Assembly: GCF_018069865.1 (NCBI RefSeq)
Contig: NZ_JAGQDG010000004.1
Coordinates: forward strand, 496,001-560,000
Length of the DNA stretch: 64,000 bases
Origin: Ideonella paludis
GTDB lineage: Bacteria; Pseudomonadota; Gammaproteobacteria; Burkholderiales; Burkholderiaceae_C
Direction: 5' to 3'
Of the stretch, positions 23,750 to 31,990 are shown piece after piece. The position numbers and the translations under genes are program-made. The stretch's first letter is position 1. Every line of letters begins with the position of its first letter. The notes under the pieces were generated by a model. It saw only the letters and a program-made list of their open reading frames with translations. It searched no databases and was not told where the DNA came from.

Positions 23750-25558
23750 TCAGGCCTTGCCCGCTTCCCAGCGCGGTGTGCCACGCAGCACTTCATCCAG
23801 CGTGGTCACGCCTTCAGCCACCTTGGCCAGGCCGGCAATGCGCAGCGGCATCAGCCCTTCAGACACCGCATGCTTGCGCAGCGCGGCCATGTCGAGTTCG
23901 GGATGCAGTGCATCGCGGCAAGCATCGTCGATCTGCATCAGCTCATAGAGCGCCGCACGGCCACGGTAGCCAGTGTTGCGGCAGGCCTCACAGCCCACCG
24001 CCTTGTAGGCGCGCACCGCACCGCCCAAGGCCCAGGGCTTGGCCAGAGCATTCAAGGACTCTCGGGTCACCGTCGGGTCCGGCTTCTTGCACGAGGGGCA
24101 CAGTGAGCGGGCCAAGCGTTGAGCCAACACGCCAATCACCGTGGCGGAAATCAGGTAAGGCGGCACGCCCAGGTCGATCAGGCGGGTGATGGCCGAAGGC
24201 GAGTCATTGGTGTGCAGGGTGCTGAACACCAGGTGGCCGGTCAGCGCGGCTTGGATGGCCATCTCCGCGGTTTCAAGGTCGCGGATTTCGCCGACCATGA
24301 TGATGTCCGGATCCTGCCGCATCAGGGCGCGCAGGCCCTCGGCAAAACCCAGCTCAACGGCCGGCTGCACCTGGGTTTGGTTGAAGGCCGGCTCGATCAT
24401 TTCGATCGGGTCTTCCACCGTGCAGACGTTGACCTCTTCGGTGGCCAGCTTCTTGAGCGTGGAGTAGAGCGTGGTGGTCTTGCCCGAGCCCGTGGGGCCG
24501 GTGACCAAGATGATGCCGTGGGGCCGGGTGATCAGCTCACCCCAGCGTTTGGCTTCATCGGGGGAAAAGCCCAGGGCGTCGAAGTTTTTGTCAGCCGCAC
24601 CGGGGTCGAAGATCCGCATCACCAGCTTTTCGCCAAAGGCGGTGGGCAAGGAGGACAGCCGCATTTCGACCTCAGCCCCCCCATTGGGGCCGCCATCAGG
24701 GCGGCGTGTTTTGATGCGGCCGTCTTGCGGCCTGCGGCGCTCGATCACGTCCATGCGGCCCAGCAGCTTGATTCGCGCCGTCATGGCCAGCATCACGGCC
24801 TGTGGCACCTGGTGCACGGTGTGCAAGACACCATCAATGCGAAAGCGCACCGCGCCCATGTCGCGGCGAGGCTCCAGGTGGATATCGCTGGCGCGCTGGT
24901 CAAAGGCGTACTGCCACAGCCAATCCACCAGTTGCACCACACCCTGGTCGTTGGCGTCCAGGTTGTCGCGGCTTTTCAGGTCCACCAGTTGTTCAAAGCT
25001 GGCGGCCGCCGAGGCGCTCTCGTTGCTCTTGCGTGCCACGCGGACATTGGTGGCCAACTGGTAGAACTCTGCGGTGTAACGCGCAATGTCATCGGGCGCC
25101 ACCACCACCAGCTTCACCGGCCGCTTGGCATGAGCCTCAATCTCGTGCACCCAGTCGGTGTCAAACGGCTCGCACGTACCGATGGTGACGTGCTTGGGCG
25201 TGAGCTGCAGAGGCAACGAGCGGCGGCTCTCGGCATAAGCCTGGGACATGACCTCGGTGACCCGGCTCGCGTCCACCCGCAGCGGGTCGATCTTCATCAG
25301 CGGCAGGTTGAAGCGGTCTGCCAACCAGGCGGTGAGGCTGGTGGTGCTCAAGGCCTGGCCGTTGCGCGCGTCGCTCAAGCCGGCGCCGCCCAGGCGCATC
25401 AGCGGATGCAGGCTGGAGCCGGTTTGGGCATAGCGCTTGGCCAAGCGCTCGGCCTCGGGGCCAGGCAGCACGCCGTCTTCCTTCATCCAGGCCAGGAGCT
25501 GACGCAGCTCCAAACGGCCTTTGGGCAGAGAGCGGGTCGGGGCAGTCTTGGTGTTCAT
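23750..25558 (-). CDS. GspE/PulE/PilB-family secretion ATPase
   Basis: A 602-residue hexameric ATPase of the type II secretion/type IV pilus family. An MshEN-like N-terminal domain (about 10-190) precedes the catalytic core with Walker A GPTGSGKTT (Lys360), the Asp box LMRQDPDIIMVGEIRD, the His box HLVFSTLHTND, and the zinc-binding CPSC...CEAC tetracysteine. The start is the ATG at 25556-25558, since the 23 preceding codons overlap the upstream gene. There are no other gsp or pil genes nearby; the ATPase stands with a spermidine-synthase-like gene, a pairing I remember from other Burkholderiales. Confidence 0.88.
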   Translation of the reverse strand: MNTKTAPTRSLPKGRLELRQLLAWMKEDGVLPGPEAERLAKRYAQTGSSLHPLMRLGGAGLSDARNGQALSTTSLTAWLADRFNLPLMKIDPLRVDASRVTEVMSQAYAESRRSLPLQLTPKHVTIGTCEPFDTDWVHEIEAHAKRPVKLVVVAPDDIARYTAEFYQLATNVRVARKSNESASAAASFEQLVDLKSRDNLDANDQGVVQLVDWLWQYAFDQRASDIHLEPRRDMGAVRFRIDGVLHTVHQVPQAVMLAMTARIKLLGRMDVIERRRPQDGRIKTRRPDGGPNGGAEVEMRLSSLPTAFGEKLVMRIFDPGAADKNFDALGFSPDEAKRWGELITRPHGIILVTGPTGSGKTTTLYSTLKKLATEEVNVCTVEDPIEMIEPAFNQTQVQPAVELGFAEGLRALMRQDPDIIMVGEIRDLETAEMAIQAALTGHLVFSTLHTNDSPSAITRLIDLGVPPYLISATVIGVLAQRLARSLCPSCKKPDPTVTRESLNALAKPWALGGAVRAYKAVGCEACRNTGYRGRAALYELMQIDDACRDALHPELDMAALRKHAVSEGLMPLRIAGLAKVAEGVTTLDEVLRGTPRWEAGKA

Positions 25559-25581
25559 GGCGCCAGGGTCAACAAAGAAGG

Positions 25582-26349
25582 TCAGGCCAGCACCGCAGGG
25601 TCCAGCGGGCGCACCATGCGCAGCCACTTGCGGGCAGGCAACTCGTAACGGGCTTCAATATGCTCAGCCCGAGCGGTCAAGGTGGCCCGGTCAGGCACCT
25701 GCACACCGCGCGCCGCCACGATGACGGTATTGCCCTCTTTGGTGGGCCGCAGGCTCCAGACTTGGTCGAGGCCAAACACCCGCGCAATGCGCCCCGCACT
25801 GCGGGCAAAGCTGGCGTCGCGGCCGAAGAGGTTGACGGTCATCAGGCCGCCTTCGTCCAGCGCGTCTCGGCAAGCCGCATAAAAGTCTTCGTCGTCCAAC
25901 ACCGGGCCTGCGGCCTCGTGGTCGTAGAGGTCCACATTCAAGACCTGGGCTTCATGTCGGTTGGCGGGGTCGCGCACCCAGCGCGCAGCATCGGTGTTGA
26001 CGACGCTGAGCTTGGCGTCGTCATCGCCCAGGCGAAACCACAGCTTGCAGGCGCTGATGACGGTGGGATTGATCTCCACCACCGTGGTGCGCATGCGCAG
26101 CACCTTGTGGCTGAAGCGGGTGATGGCCGCCGCCCCCAAGCCCAGCTGCACACTGTGGCCGGTGGTCAGCTCCTCGGTGGGGCGCCAGAGCATCCAGGCC
26201 ATCATGCGTTGGATGTATTCCAGCTCCAGCGCGTTGGGCTTGGCAATGCGCATCGCGCCTTGGATCCAGATGGAGTCCAGGTGCAGGTAGCGCACACCAT
26301 TGTGTTCAGAGAGGGTGGCACCCACCAGGTCTTGGGCGGAGGACTTCAT
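25582..26349 (-). CDS. Spermidine synthase-like methyltransferase-fold protein
   Basis: A 255-residue protein with the spermidine-synthase/SAM-methyltransferase fold. QLGLGAAAITRF near residue 75 is the nucleotide-binding loop, followed by VVEINPTVI (acidic ribose-binding residue) and VLNVDLYDHEA, where polyamine synthases have the D-x-x-D catalytic motif. The N-terminal tetramerisation hairpin of SpeE is reduced, so aminopropyl transfer is not certain. It ends 23 bases before the ATPase start and is probably co-transcribed with it. Substrate and link to secretion are unknown. Confidence 0.75.
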   Translation of the reverse strand: MKSSAQDLVGATLSEHNGVRYLHLDSIWIQGAMRIAKPNALELEYIQRMMAWMLWRPTEELTTGHSVQLGLGAAAITRFSHKVLRMRTTVVEINPTVISACKLWFRLGDDDAKLSVVNTDAARWVRDPANRHEAQVLNVDLYDHEAAGPVLDDEDFYAACRDALDEGGLMTVNLFGRDASFARSAGRIARVFGLDQVWSLRPTKEGNTVIVAARGVQVPDRATLTARAEHIEARYELPARKWLRMVRPLDPAVLA

Positions 26350-26413
26350 CGCGTCTGGGCAAAGCGTATGGGCAAAGGCGCACGATACCGCAGTGCGACG
26401 CTCAGGGCAGACC

Positions 26414-27142
26414 TTAACCCGCGTTAGACAGCAACTTGGACGCGGCTTGTTCTTGCTTTTCAGAGGTTTGCATCAGCTTCATCTGCTGTTCAAACTGACG
26501 CGCGGCGGTGATCATGGCGACCATGGTCTCCACAGGGCTGACATTCGATCCCTCCAACACCCCGTCTTGAATACGGGCGGTGGCATCGGCGTCCAAATCG
26601 CCATCGGGCCCACGGAAGAGGCCATCGTTACCCCGGGTCAATGGCTGCTCGGGCGTCACCAGCTTGAGCCGTCCAATGGTCTGAGGCCTGGCCCCCGCCA
26701 CGGTCGCACTGACCGTGCCATCCGAGGCAATCTGCACTTCGGCATTCGGCGGCACGGTGATGGGCCCGCCATCGCCCACCACTTGCAGGCCGCTGCGCGT
26801 CACCAGCAGACCTTCGGCGTTCATGTCCAGGCCCCCAGCGCGGGTATAGGCCTCGGTGCCGTCCAGGGCTTGCACGGCCAGCCAGGCATTGCCCTTCATG
26901 GCCACATCGAGGTTGCGGCCTGTGTGCTGCACCGCACCGGGCTCGGGGTTGTAGCCCACCGTCGTCTCCAGGGCAAAGACACGGGTGGACGCGCCATCGC
27001 CCCGCACCGGCACCGCCCGAAAGGCCGCCATCTCTTCGCGAAAGCCGTTGGTCGACACATTGGCCAGGTTGTGCGAGAGCACCTCTTGGCGGTGCATCGC
27101 GGCCTTGGCGCCGGTCATCGACAGATAGATCATGCGGTCCAT
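26414..27142 (-). CDS. flgF: Flagellar proximal-rod protein FlgF
   Basis: A 242-residue rod protein that forms part of the drive shaft through the periplasm. The N-terminal MDRMIYLSMTGAK and HNLANVSTNGF, and the C-terminal SNVSPVETMVAMITAARQFEQQMK, are the coiled-coil ends shared by axial proteins. The Met-Asp-Arg start and 242-residue length fit FlgF rather than FlgG (about 260). It is the last flagellar gene of this leftward operon; flgG, which normally follows, is absent. Confidence 0.93.
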   Translation of the reverse strand: MDRMIYLSMTGAKAAMHRQEVLSHNLANVSTNGFREEMAAFRAVPVRGDGASTRVFALETTVGYNPEPGAVQHTGRNLDVAMKGNAWLAVQALDGTEAYTRAGGLDMNAEGLLVTRSGLQVVGDGGPITVPPNAEVQIASDGTVSATVAGARPQTIGRLKLVTPEQPLTRGNDGLFRGPDGDLDADATARIQDGVLEGSNVSPVETMVAMITAARQFEQQMKLMQTSEKQEQAASKLLSNAG

Positions 27143-27179
27143 GGCAGGCTCCGGCGGGTGAACAACAACTCAGTCACGA

Positions 27180-28442
27180 TCAGCGCAGATTGACCAAGGT
27201 TTGCATGACCTGGTCCATGGTCTTGATGGTCTGCGCATTGGCTTGGTAGTTGCGCTGGGCGGTGATCATATTGACCAACTCACCCGTCAAGTCCGTTCTG
27301 GAATCTTCCAGTGCGCCGGCTTGCAGCACGCCCATATTGCCCACACCGGGTGTGCCCACAATCGGGTCACCCGACGTGAAAGTGCGCTGCCAGCCATTGC
27401 CACCAATCGGCTGCAGGCCTTGCAAATTGCGGAAGGTGGCCAACTCCACCTGCCCCGCCGGCTTGGACTGGCCATTCGAGTAACGCGCCATCACGACGCC
27501 GGAAGACTCCACCACGATGCTGGCCAATTTGCCCGGCGCATAGCCGTTTTGAGCCAGGTTGGTGACGCCAAACTCGGCACCAAACTGGGTGCTGCCGCGG
27601 AAGCTCAGGTCCACTGCGGGGATGGCCAGGGTTTCAGCGCCAGCGGCATTGGTGGAGGACGGAATGTCCAGGGTGATGTTGACCGGTGTGGGATTGGCGC
27701 CGCCGGGCTCAAAAGCCAAGGTGGTCAATGGCTGGGGGTCCGCCGCACTGCCGCCCAAGGTGGTGCCGTTGGCCGTGATGTAGACGTTCCATTGGTCGGT
27801 CGCCGCCTTTTGGAAGTAATAGGTCAAGGCCACCGGCTGGCCTTTGGTGTCATAGACCGTCAGGGAGGTGGCTTTGTTGTAGGTGGTGGCGTCGGAGAAG
27901 TCCACCCGCGGTATCACGGCCGGACCCGGGTCGGTCACGCCCAAGCGGGAGTCCAGGTTGAACTCCATGTCAATTTCATCGGTACGCGCGGGCGCAATGC
28001 CGGCGGTCGGCAACTGCAGCGGCACAGCCAACCCCGGCTGGATCACGCCTTCCAGGTCGGCGGTATAGCCCACCAGCTTCAGGCCCCCGTTGTTGGTGAT
28101 GAAGCCATCTTTGTCAACCTTGAACTGCCCATTGCGCGAGTAGGTCATGGGGTTAAAGCCATCGGTCAGCTGGAAGAAGCCCCCGCCATTGATGGCCATG
28201 TCCATGGGGTTGTCGGTCGACGTGATGTTGCCTTGCAAGAACTGCTGGGACACCGCCGCCACTGTCACGCCAATACCCACGCTTTGCCCGCCGTTGCCGC
28301 TCAAGGCATTGGCATACATGTCGGCAAACTCGGCGCGCGAGGCCTTGAAGCCGAAGGTGTTGGCATTGGCAATGTTGTTGCCAATGACTTCGAGGTTCTT
28401 GGACATGGCATTGAGTCCAGACAAACCTTGTTGAAAGCTCAT
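27180..28442 (-). CDS. flgE: Flagellar hook protein FlgE
   Basis: A 420-residue hook subunit. SFQQGLSGLNAMSKNLEVIGNNIANANTFGFK at the N-terminus (only partly quoted motifs: LEVIGNNIANANT) and ELVNMITAQRNYQANAQTIKT near the C-terminus are the conserved axial ends, with a FlgE D2-type beta domain between. AGGAG lies six bases before the ATG. Polymerises under the FlgD cap to make the universal joint between basal body and filament. Length is ordinary for betaproteobacteria. Confidence 0.95.
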   Translation of the reverse strand: MSFQQGLSGLNAMSKNLEVIGNNIANANTFGFKASRAEFADMYANALSGNGGQSVGIGVTVAAVSQQFLQGNITSTDNPMDMAINGGGFFQLTDGFNPMTYSRNGQFKVDKDGFITNNGGLKLVGYTADLEGVIQPGLAVPLQLPTAGIAPARTDEIDMEFNLDSRLGVTDPGPAVIPRVDFSDATTYNKATSLTVYDTKGQPVALTYYFQKAATDQWNVYITANGTTLGGSAADPQPLTTLAFEPGGANPTPVNITLDIPSSTNAAGAETLAIPAVDLSFRGSTQFGAEFGVTNLAQNGYAPGKLASIVVESSGVVMARYSNGQSKPAGQVELATFRNLQGLQPIGGNGWQRTFTSGDPIVGTPGVGNMGVLQAGALEDSRTDLTGELVNMITAQRNYQANAQTIKTMDQVMQTLVNLR

Positions 28443-28496
28443 GGGGTGCTCCTGACTGAAAGCGTTACTGCGGGGAAAGCGAAGAGAGGGCGGGGA

Positions 28497-29147
28497 TCAG
28501 AGATAGGTCCAAACAGCGTCATGGGCCAGGCGCTCGCCATTGGCCAACTCAAACGCCACCGTGCCTGCAAAGTTGCTGACAGCGGTGACCCGTTGATGCT
28601 CCAGCGCCAAGGACTCCACCGGCTTGCCATTGGCGGTGGCGGTGACCTTGAAGTTCAGGGCCGTGCCCGTCCACGCGGAAGGCACCTCCCAGTTGATGTC
28701 GTGGCGGCCCGCATCCAGCGCGCTCATCTCGATGCGGTCGACGGTTGTGCCGCCTGGCGTGGTGATGTCAATCACAACCTTGTCGGCCTTGCTCTTCAGC
28801 TCAAAGCCGGCGTCGGCCTTGGTGCCCTGCACGCGCAGGGAGTTGCCTTCAAAGGCCACGTCATGCCCCACCAAAGCTGCTGCCTGCAGGGCCTGAAGCT
28901 GGCCGAACTGAGTGGACAGGCCGCCCAAGCTGGTGTTGAGGTTCTCTAGGCCACTGACGGTGCTGATCTGCGCCATCTGGCTGGTGACTTGGGCGTTGTC
29001 CAAGGGGTTGAGCGGGTCTTGGTTCTGCATTTGCGTGACCAAGAGCTTCAAGAAGCGGTCAGACTGCTCCGTCGCACTGGGGCTGCCGCCCGCGAGGGCG
29101 TTGGTCTGAGTGCTGCTGGTGCCTGTGGTGGAGGTGACGGAGGTCAT
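28497..29147 (-). CDS. flgD: Flagellar hook capping protein FlgD
   Basis: A 216-residue scaffold protein that caps the growing hook. The N-terminal part carries FLKLLVTQMQNQDPLNPLDNAQ-type sequence (LLVTQMQNQDPLNP) and SQMAQISTVSGLENLN, both diagnostic. The C-terminal half is a FlgD Ig-like/Tudor domain (DINWEVPSAWTGTALNFKVTA region). It lies between flgE and flgC in the standard order, 50 bases from each neighbour. Confidence 0.95.
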   Translation of the reverse strand: MTSVTSTTGTSSTQTNALAGGSPSATEQSDRFLKLLVTQMQNQDPLNPLDNAQVTSQMAQISTVSGLENLNTSLGGLSTQFGQLQALQAAALVGHDVAFEGNSLRVQGTKADAGFELKSKADKVVIDITTPGGTTVDRIEMSALDAGRHDINWEVPSAWTGTALNFKVTATANGKPVESLALEHQRVTAVSNFAGTVAFELANGERLAHDAVWTYL

Positions 29148-29198
29148 GGGGAGCCCTGATGGAGAGGTGAAGCGGAGTGGCTAGGCGGCGCTGACGCG

Positions 29199-29645
29199 TC
29201 AGCCTTGGCCCATTTGCAAGGTCTTGAGCAACAGGCTCTTGGCCGTGTTCATGACTTCAATGTTGTTCTGGTAGGAGCGCGAGGCGGAGATCATGTTGAC
29301 CATCTCCTCCACGGCGTTGACGTTGCTGAAGGTCACATAACCCTCCGCATCTGCGGCTGGGTGCGAAGGGTCGCGCACCTTGCGGCCCGGCGTGGCGTCT
29401 TCGGTGACGTTGGACACCCGCACGCCCGCCGACGCGGTGACAGGGCTCTCGGCCTGACCTTTGGCGGCTGCGCCCGAGGCGTTCATCAGCACGGTTTGGA
29501 ACACGACTTGCCGCGCCTTGTAGGCTTGGCCGTCCGGACCGGCCACGGTGTCCACATTGGCCAAGTTGGAGGCCACCACATTGAGCCGCTGGCTTTGCGC
29601 ACTGACGGCGCTGCCAGAGATATCAAAGACCTTGAACATGCTCAT
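29199..29645 (-). CDS. flgC: Flagellar proximal-rod protein FlgC
   Basis: A 148-residue rod subunit. [21 protein letters not shown], then [10 protein letters not shown], and the C-terminal [28 protein letters not shown] are FlgC hallmarks (quoted in parts). AGGAG is six bases before the ATG. The gap to flgB is 15 bases, so the two rod genes are co-translated in the usual order. Confidence 0.95.
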   Translation of the reverse strand: MSMFKVFDISGSAVSAQSQRLNVVASNLANVDTVAGPDGQAYKARQVVFQTVLMNASGAAAKGQAESPVTASAGVRVSNVTEDATPGRKVRDPSHPAADAEGYVTFSNVNAVEEMVNMISASRSYQNNIEVMNTAKSLLLKTLQMGQG

Positions 29646-29660
29646 GATCGACTCCTGTCA

Positions 29661-30074
29661 TCAGCCCTGGCTCGGGCTCTTCATGGCATCGAGCATGGTG
29701 CGCACGCTGCCGTTGATGAAGCGCAAGGTGGCTTCGTACTTCACCGAGTTCTCGGCAAAGGTGGCGCGCTCGCGGTCCATGTCCACCGAGTTGTTGTCGA
29801 GGTTGGTTTGGCTGCCTGCGGCATAGCGCAGGCCCGACTCGCTGCGCGCCCCAATCTGCAATTGCATGTGGCCGCGGCTGGTGGCTGCCAACTGGCTGGG
29901 CGGCGGCAGGCCTTGAGTGGCTTCACGCAAGGCTTGCGCAAAGTCCATGTCGCGGGCCACATAGCCGGGCGTGTCCGCATTGGCGATATTGCTGGAGATC
30001 AGGCGCTGGCGCTCCGCGCGCAATGACAGGGCCGTGGCCTGGAAGTCCAGCGCTTGGGTCAGTCGATTGAGCAT
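29661..30074 (-). CDS. flgB: Flagellar proximal-rod protein FlgB
   Basis: A 137-residue rod subunit and first gene of the leftward operon. The start is MLNRLTQALDFQATAL, where AGGAG stands six bases upstream; an ATG five codons earlier lacks a binding site. ISSNIANADTPGYVARDMDF is the FlgB signature and NSVDMDRERATFAENSVKYEAT the C-terminal helix (quoted in part). About 200 bases separate it from divergent flgA; that gap must contain both promoters but I see no good sigma-54 or sigma-28 match for flgB. Confidence 0.93.
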   Translation of the reverse strand: MLNRLTQALDFQATALSLRAERQRLISSNIANADTPGYVARDMDFAQALREATQGLPPPSQLAATSRGHMQLQIGARSESGLRYAAGSQTNLDNNSVDMDRERATFAENSVKYEATLRFINGSVRTMLDAMKSPSQG

Positions 30075-30277
30075 GGAGGGCTCCTGCAAAAGGGCTCAAG
30101 AAAGAGATGCAAAGGGCCGACATTCGAAACAAGAGTCCCGGCCTTGCGCCGATTGTGAGAAGCCATGGCGCACGCTGTAGATCCGAAAAGCGCCCGACTC
30201 GCCATGCATTTCCCGGCTCAGCCATTCGGCGCAGCCTGTCACCATGGGGGCCTCTGAATAGCCTCTAAGCTGCCCCT

Positions 30278-31051
30278 ATGCCGACACCCTTTGCCCTGCC
30301 CTGGACCACGCTTTGCCGAGGCCTTGCCTGCGGCATGGTGGCGGCTGGCGCGGTGGCGGTGCAAGCGCAGGCAGTGGTGCCCGCTCCAACCAGCCCCGCC
30401 CCCGCCAAGCCGGGCGATGCGCTGGTGACGCTGATGGCCCCCCAACTGGAAAAGTTGGCGCGCGAGGGCGCGGCACAAGTCTTGAGCCAGCCGGCCCGCA
30501 TTGAAGTGCAAGTCGGGCAGTTGGACCCGCGCTTGAAGCTCGCGCCTTGCGACAAGATCGAGCCCTACCTGCCCGCTCATCAAGCGGCCTGGGGGCGCAC
30601 GCGCATCGGCCTGCGCTGTGTTCAGGGCACTCGTCTTTGGAACGTCAGCTTGCCCATGACGGTGCAAGTCTGGATGAAAGCCGTGGTCACCACCGCAGCC
30701 CTGCCCATGGGCACCACCTTAGAGGCCAGACACCTGACCTTGGCGGAGGTGGACATCGCGGCCGAGCCCGGCGTGGCGTTGTTGAAACCCAGCCAGGCAT
30801 TGGGCCGTAGCTTGGCAAGGGCCCTTCCGGCAGGGGATACTCTGCGTCAATCTGACTTCAAAGCCCGCCAGTGGTTTGCGGCGGGCGAGAACGTCAAGGT
30901 CATTGCCAGCGGCCCAGGCTGGCGCGTCGTCACAGAAGGCCAAGCGCTTTCAGCGGGCATTGAAGGGATGCCCGTGAAGGTCAAAGTCGAGAGTGGCCGT
31001 TTGTTGCAAGGCCGGGCTGTCGCCGACCGCGAGGTCGAGGTGATGTTGTGA
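30278..31051 (+). CDS. flgA: Flagellar P-ring assembly chaperone FlgA
   Basis: A 257-residue periplasmic protein needed to assemble the FlgI P-ring. The N-terminal signal peptide ends near AVQAQA (about residue 32). The C-terminal SAF domain begins with VVTTAALPMGTTLEARHL and ends in GRAVADREVEVML. Transcribed away from flgB, the standard arrangement in proteobacteria. Two internal Cys (APCDK, LRCVQ) may form a disulfide. Confidence 0.9.
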   Translation: MPTPFALPWTTLCRGLACGMVAAGAVAVQAQAVVPAPTSPAPAKPGDALVTLMAPQLEKLAREGAAQVLSQPARIEVQVGQLDPRLKLAPCDKIEPYLPAHQAAWGRTRIGLRCVQGTRLWNVSLPMTVQVWMKAVVTTAALPMGTTLEARHLTLAEVDIAAEPGVALLKPSQALGRSLARALPAGDTLRQSDFKARQWFAAGENVKVIASGPGWRVVTEGQALSAGIEGMPVKVKVESGRLLQGRAVADREVEVML

Positions 31052-31091
31052 TTCTTCTGCGAAACTTTGGGGCACCCCCCATAAATGAATC

Positions 31092-31118
31092 TAAAGTTCC
31101 GCCCGGAGGCTCCGAAAG
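31092..31118 (+). promoter_or_regulatory. Sigma-28 (FliA) promoter of flgM
   Basis: TAAAGTTC (31092-31099) and TCCGAAAG (31111-31118) are separated by exactly 11 bases, matching the flagellar sigma-28 consensus TAAAGTTT-N11-GCCGATAA at 12 of 16 positions. It lies about 50 bases before the flgM ATG. FliA-dependent expression of its own anti-sigma factor is the known late-class arrangement. Confidence 0.85.
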
Positions 31119-31169
31119 CCAAGACATGTCGATCGGGCCGACGCTTTCCAAGGCCCGTTGGAGCAAACC

Positions 31170-31463
31170 ATGAAAATCGGATCTGTTGAAAACAAGGCCT
31201 CTCTCACCCCTGTGCAAACCGAGCGCAAGCCCGGTAGCGACAAAGGTGTGAGCCGAGCGGAGGGAGAGCCGAGCGCCAAGGTGGCCATCTCCTCAGCGGC
31301 CAGCCTCTTGAGCCAAGCGGCTGACGACCCCAGCTTTGACGCCGCCAAGGTCGAGCGCATTGCCCAAGCCATCAAGGACGGCAAGTTCGAGATCAACGCG
31401 GACAAGATTGCCGACAAGTTGATTGCCAACGCCCGCGAGTTGTTGGAGCGGCCGCGCAACTGA
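31170..31463 (+). CDS. flgM: Anti-sigma-28 factor FlgM
   Basis: A 97-residue inhibitor of FliA, exported through the completed hook so that late genes switch on. The N-terminus MKIGSVENKA and polar, disordered first half, then the C-terminal helices (AKVERIAQAIKDGKFEINADKIADKLIAN, quoted in part: VERIAQAIKDGKF) are typical. The ATG at 31170 with GGAG upstream is preferred over a TTG twelve bases earlier. It follows flgA by 118 bases with its own sigma-28 promoter. Confidence 0.93.
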   Translation: MKIGSVENKASLTPVQTERKPGSDKGVSRAEGEPSAKVAISSAASLLSQAADDPSFDAAKVERIAQAIKDGKFEINADKIADKLIANARELLERPRN

Positions 31464-31525
31464 ACCCCTGGGGGCTCACACCCCTGATGTGATGTCCCTG
31501 CCCGCCACCCGCCCGAGCCACTGCC

Positions 31526-31936
31526 ATGCCTCAGCCTTCTGTGGACCCTTCCGTGCAGCACGATGCCGACCAGCTTGAAGCCAGTTTGGGCCATGTCGAG
31601 GCGCATCTGGGTGCTTTGGGCGATGCGCTCAAGCTGCAAGACGCCGTGGCCACCGAGGCCGCAGCCAGCAATCTGCACCGCGCTCTGGGCCATGCCATGG
31701 AGTGCTTTGCGCGGGCCGCACGCCGCGGCGCCGTCCCCCCTGCCCTGCGTCGCCGCTTGGCCGTGACCGGCGGTCAAGTCGCTGCCCAACGCGAGGCCGT
31801 GGCGCGTGCCACGTCGGCGCTGGACCGCGCCATCGACATCCTCATCCCCGACATGGCCGCAGCCCGCCAAGGGCCGATGTACAGCGCTCAAGGCCTGTCA
31901 ATGCGGGCCAATTCCGGCGGTTTGGCCCAGGCCTGA
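31526..31936 (+). CDS. flgN: Flagellar export chaperone FlgN
   Basis: A 136-residue, largely helical protein in the flgN position after flgM, the expected chaperone for hook-filament junction proteins FlgK and FlgL. Sequence is low-complexity and Ala/Arg-rich (LEASLGHVEAHLGALGDAL and similar helices), so the call rests mainly on position and length. Ends just before a strong terminator. Confidence 0.8.
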   Translation: MPQPSVDPSVQHDADQLEASLGHVEAHLGALGDALKLQDAVATEAAASNLHRALGHAMECFARAARRGAVPPALRRRLAVTGGQVAAQREAVARATSALDRAIDILIPDMAAARQGPMYSAQGLSMRANSGGLAQA

Positions 31937-31956
31937 GCCGTCTTCTCCCCTGCCGC

Positions 31957-31981
31957 AACGCCCACTTCGGTGGGCGTTTTT
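31957..31981 (+). terminator. Intrinsic terminator after flgMN
   Basis: AACGCCCAC (31957-31965) and GTGGGCGTT (31970-31978) form a 9-bp stem with a TTCG loop and end in a run of five T. It lies 20 bases after the flgN stop and ten bases before the end of the convergent glutamine-synthetase-like gene. Confidence 0.92.
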
Positions 31982-31990
31982 GCGTCTGGC

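Noticed and set aside
26414-27142. Considered flgG instead of flgF
   Set aside because: Length of 242, MDRMIY start and position after flgE fit FlgF; FlgG is longer and begins differently.
30096-30128. TCAAG...GCCGACAT as a sigma-28 promoter for flgA
   Set aside because: The spacing is one base too long and the -35 match is weak; flgA is not normally a late-class gene.
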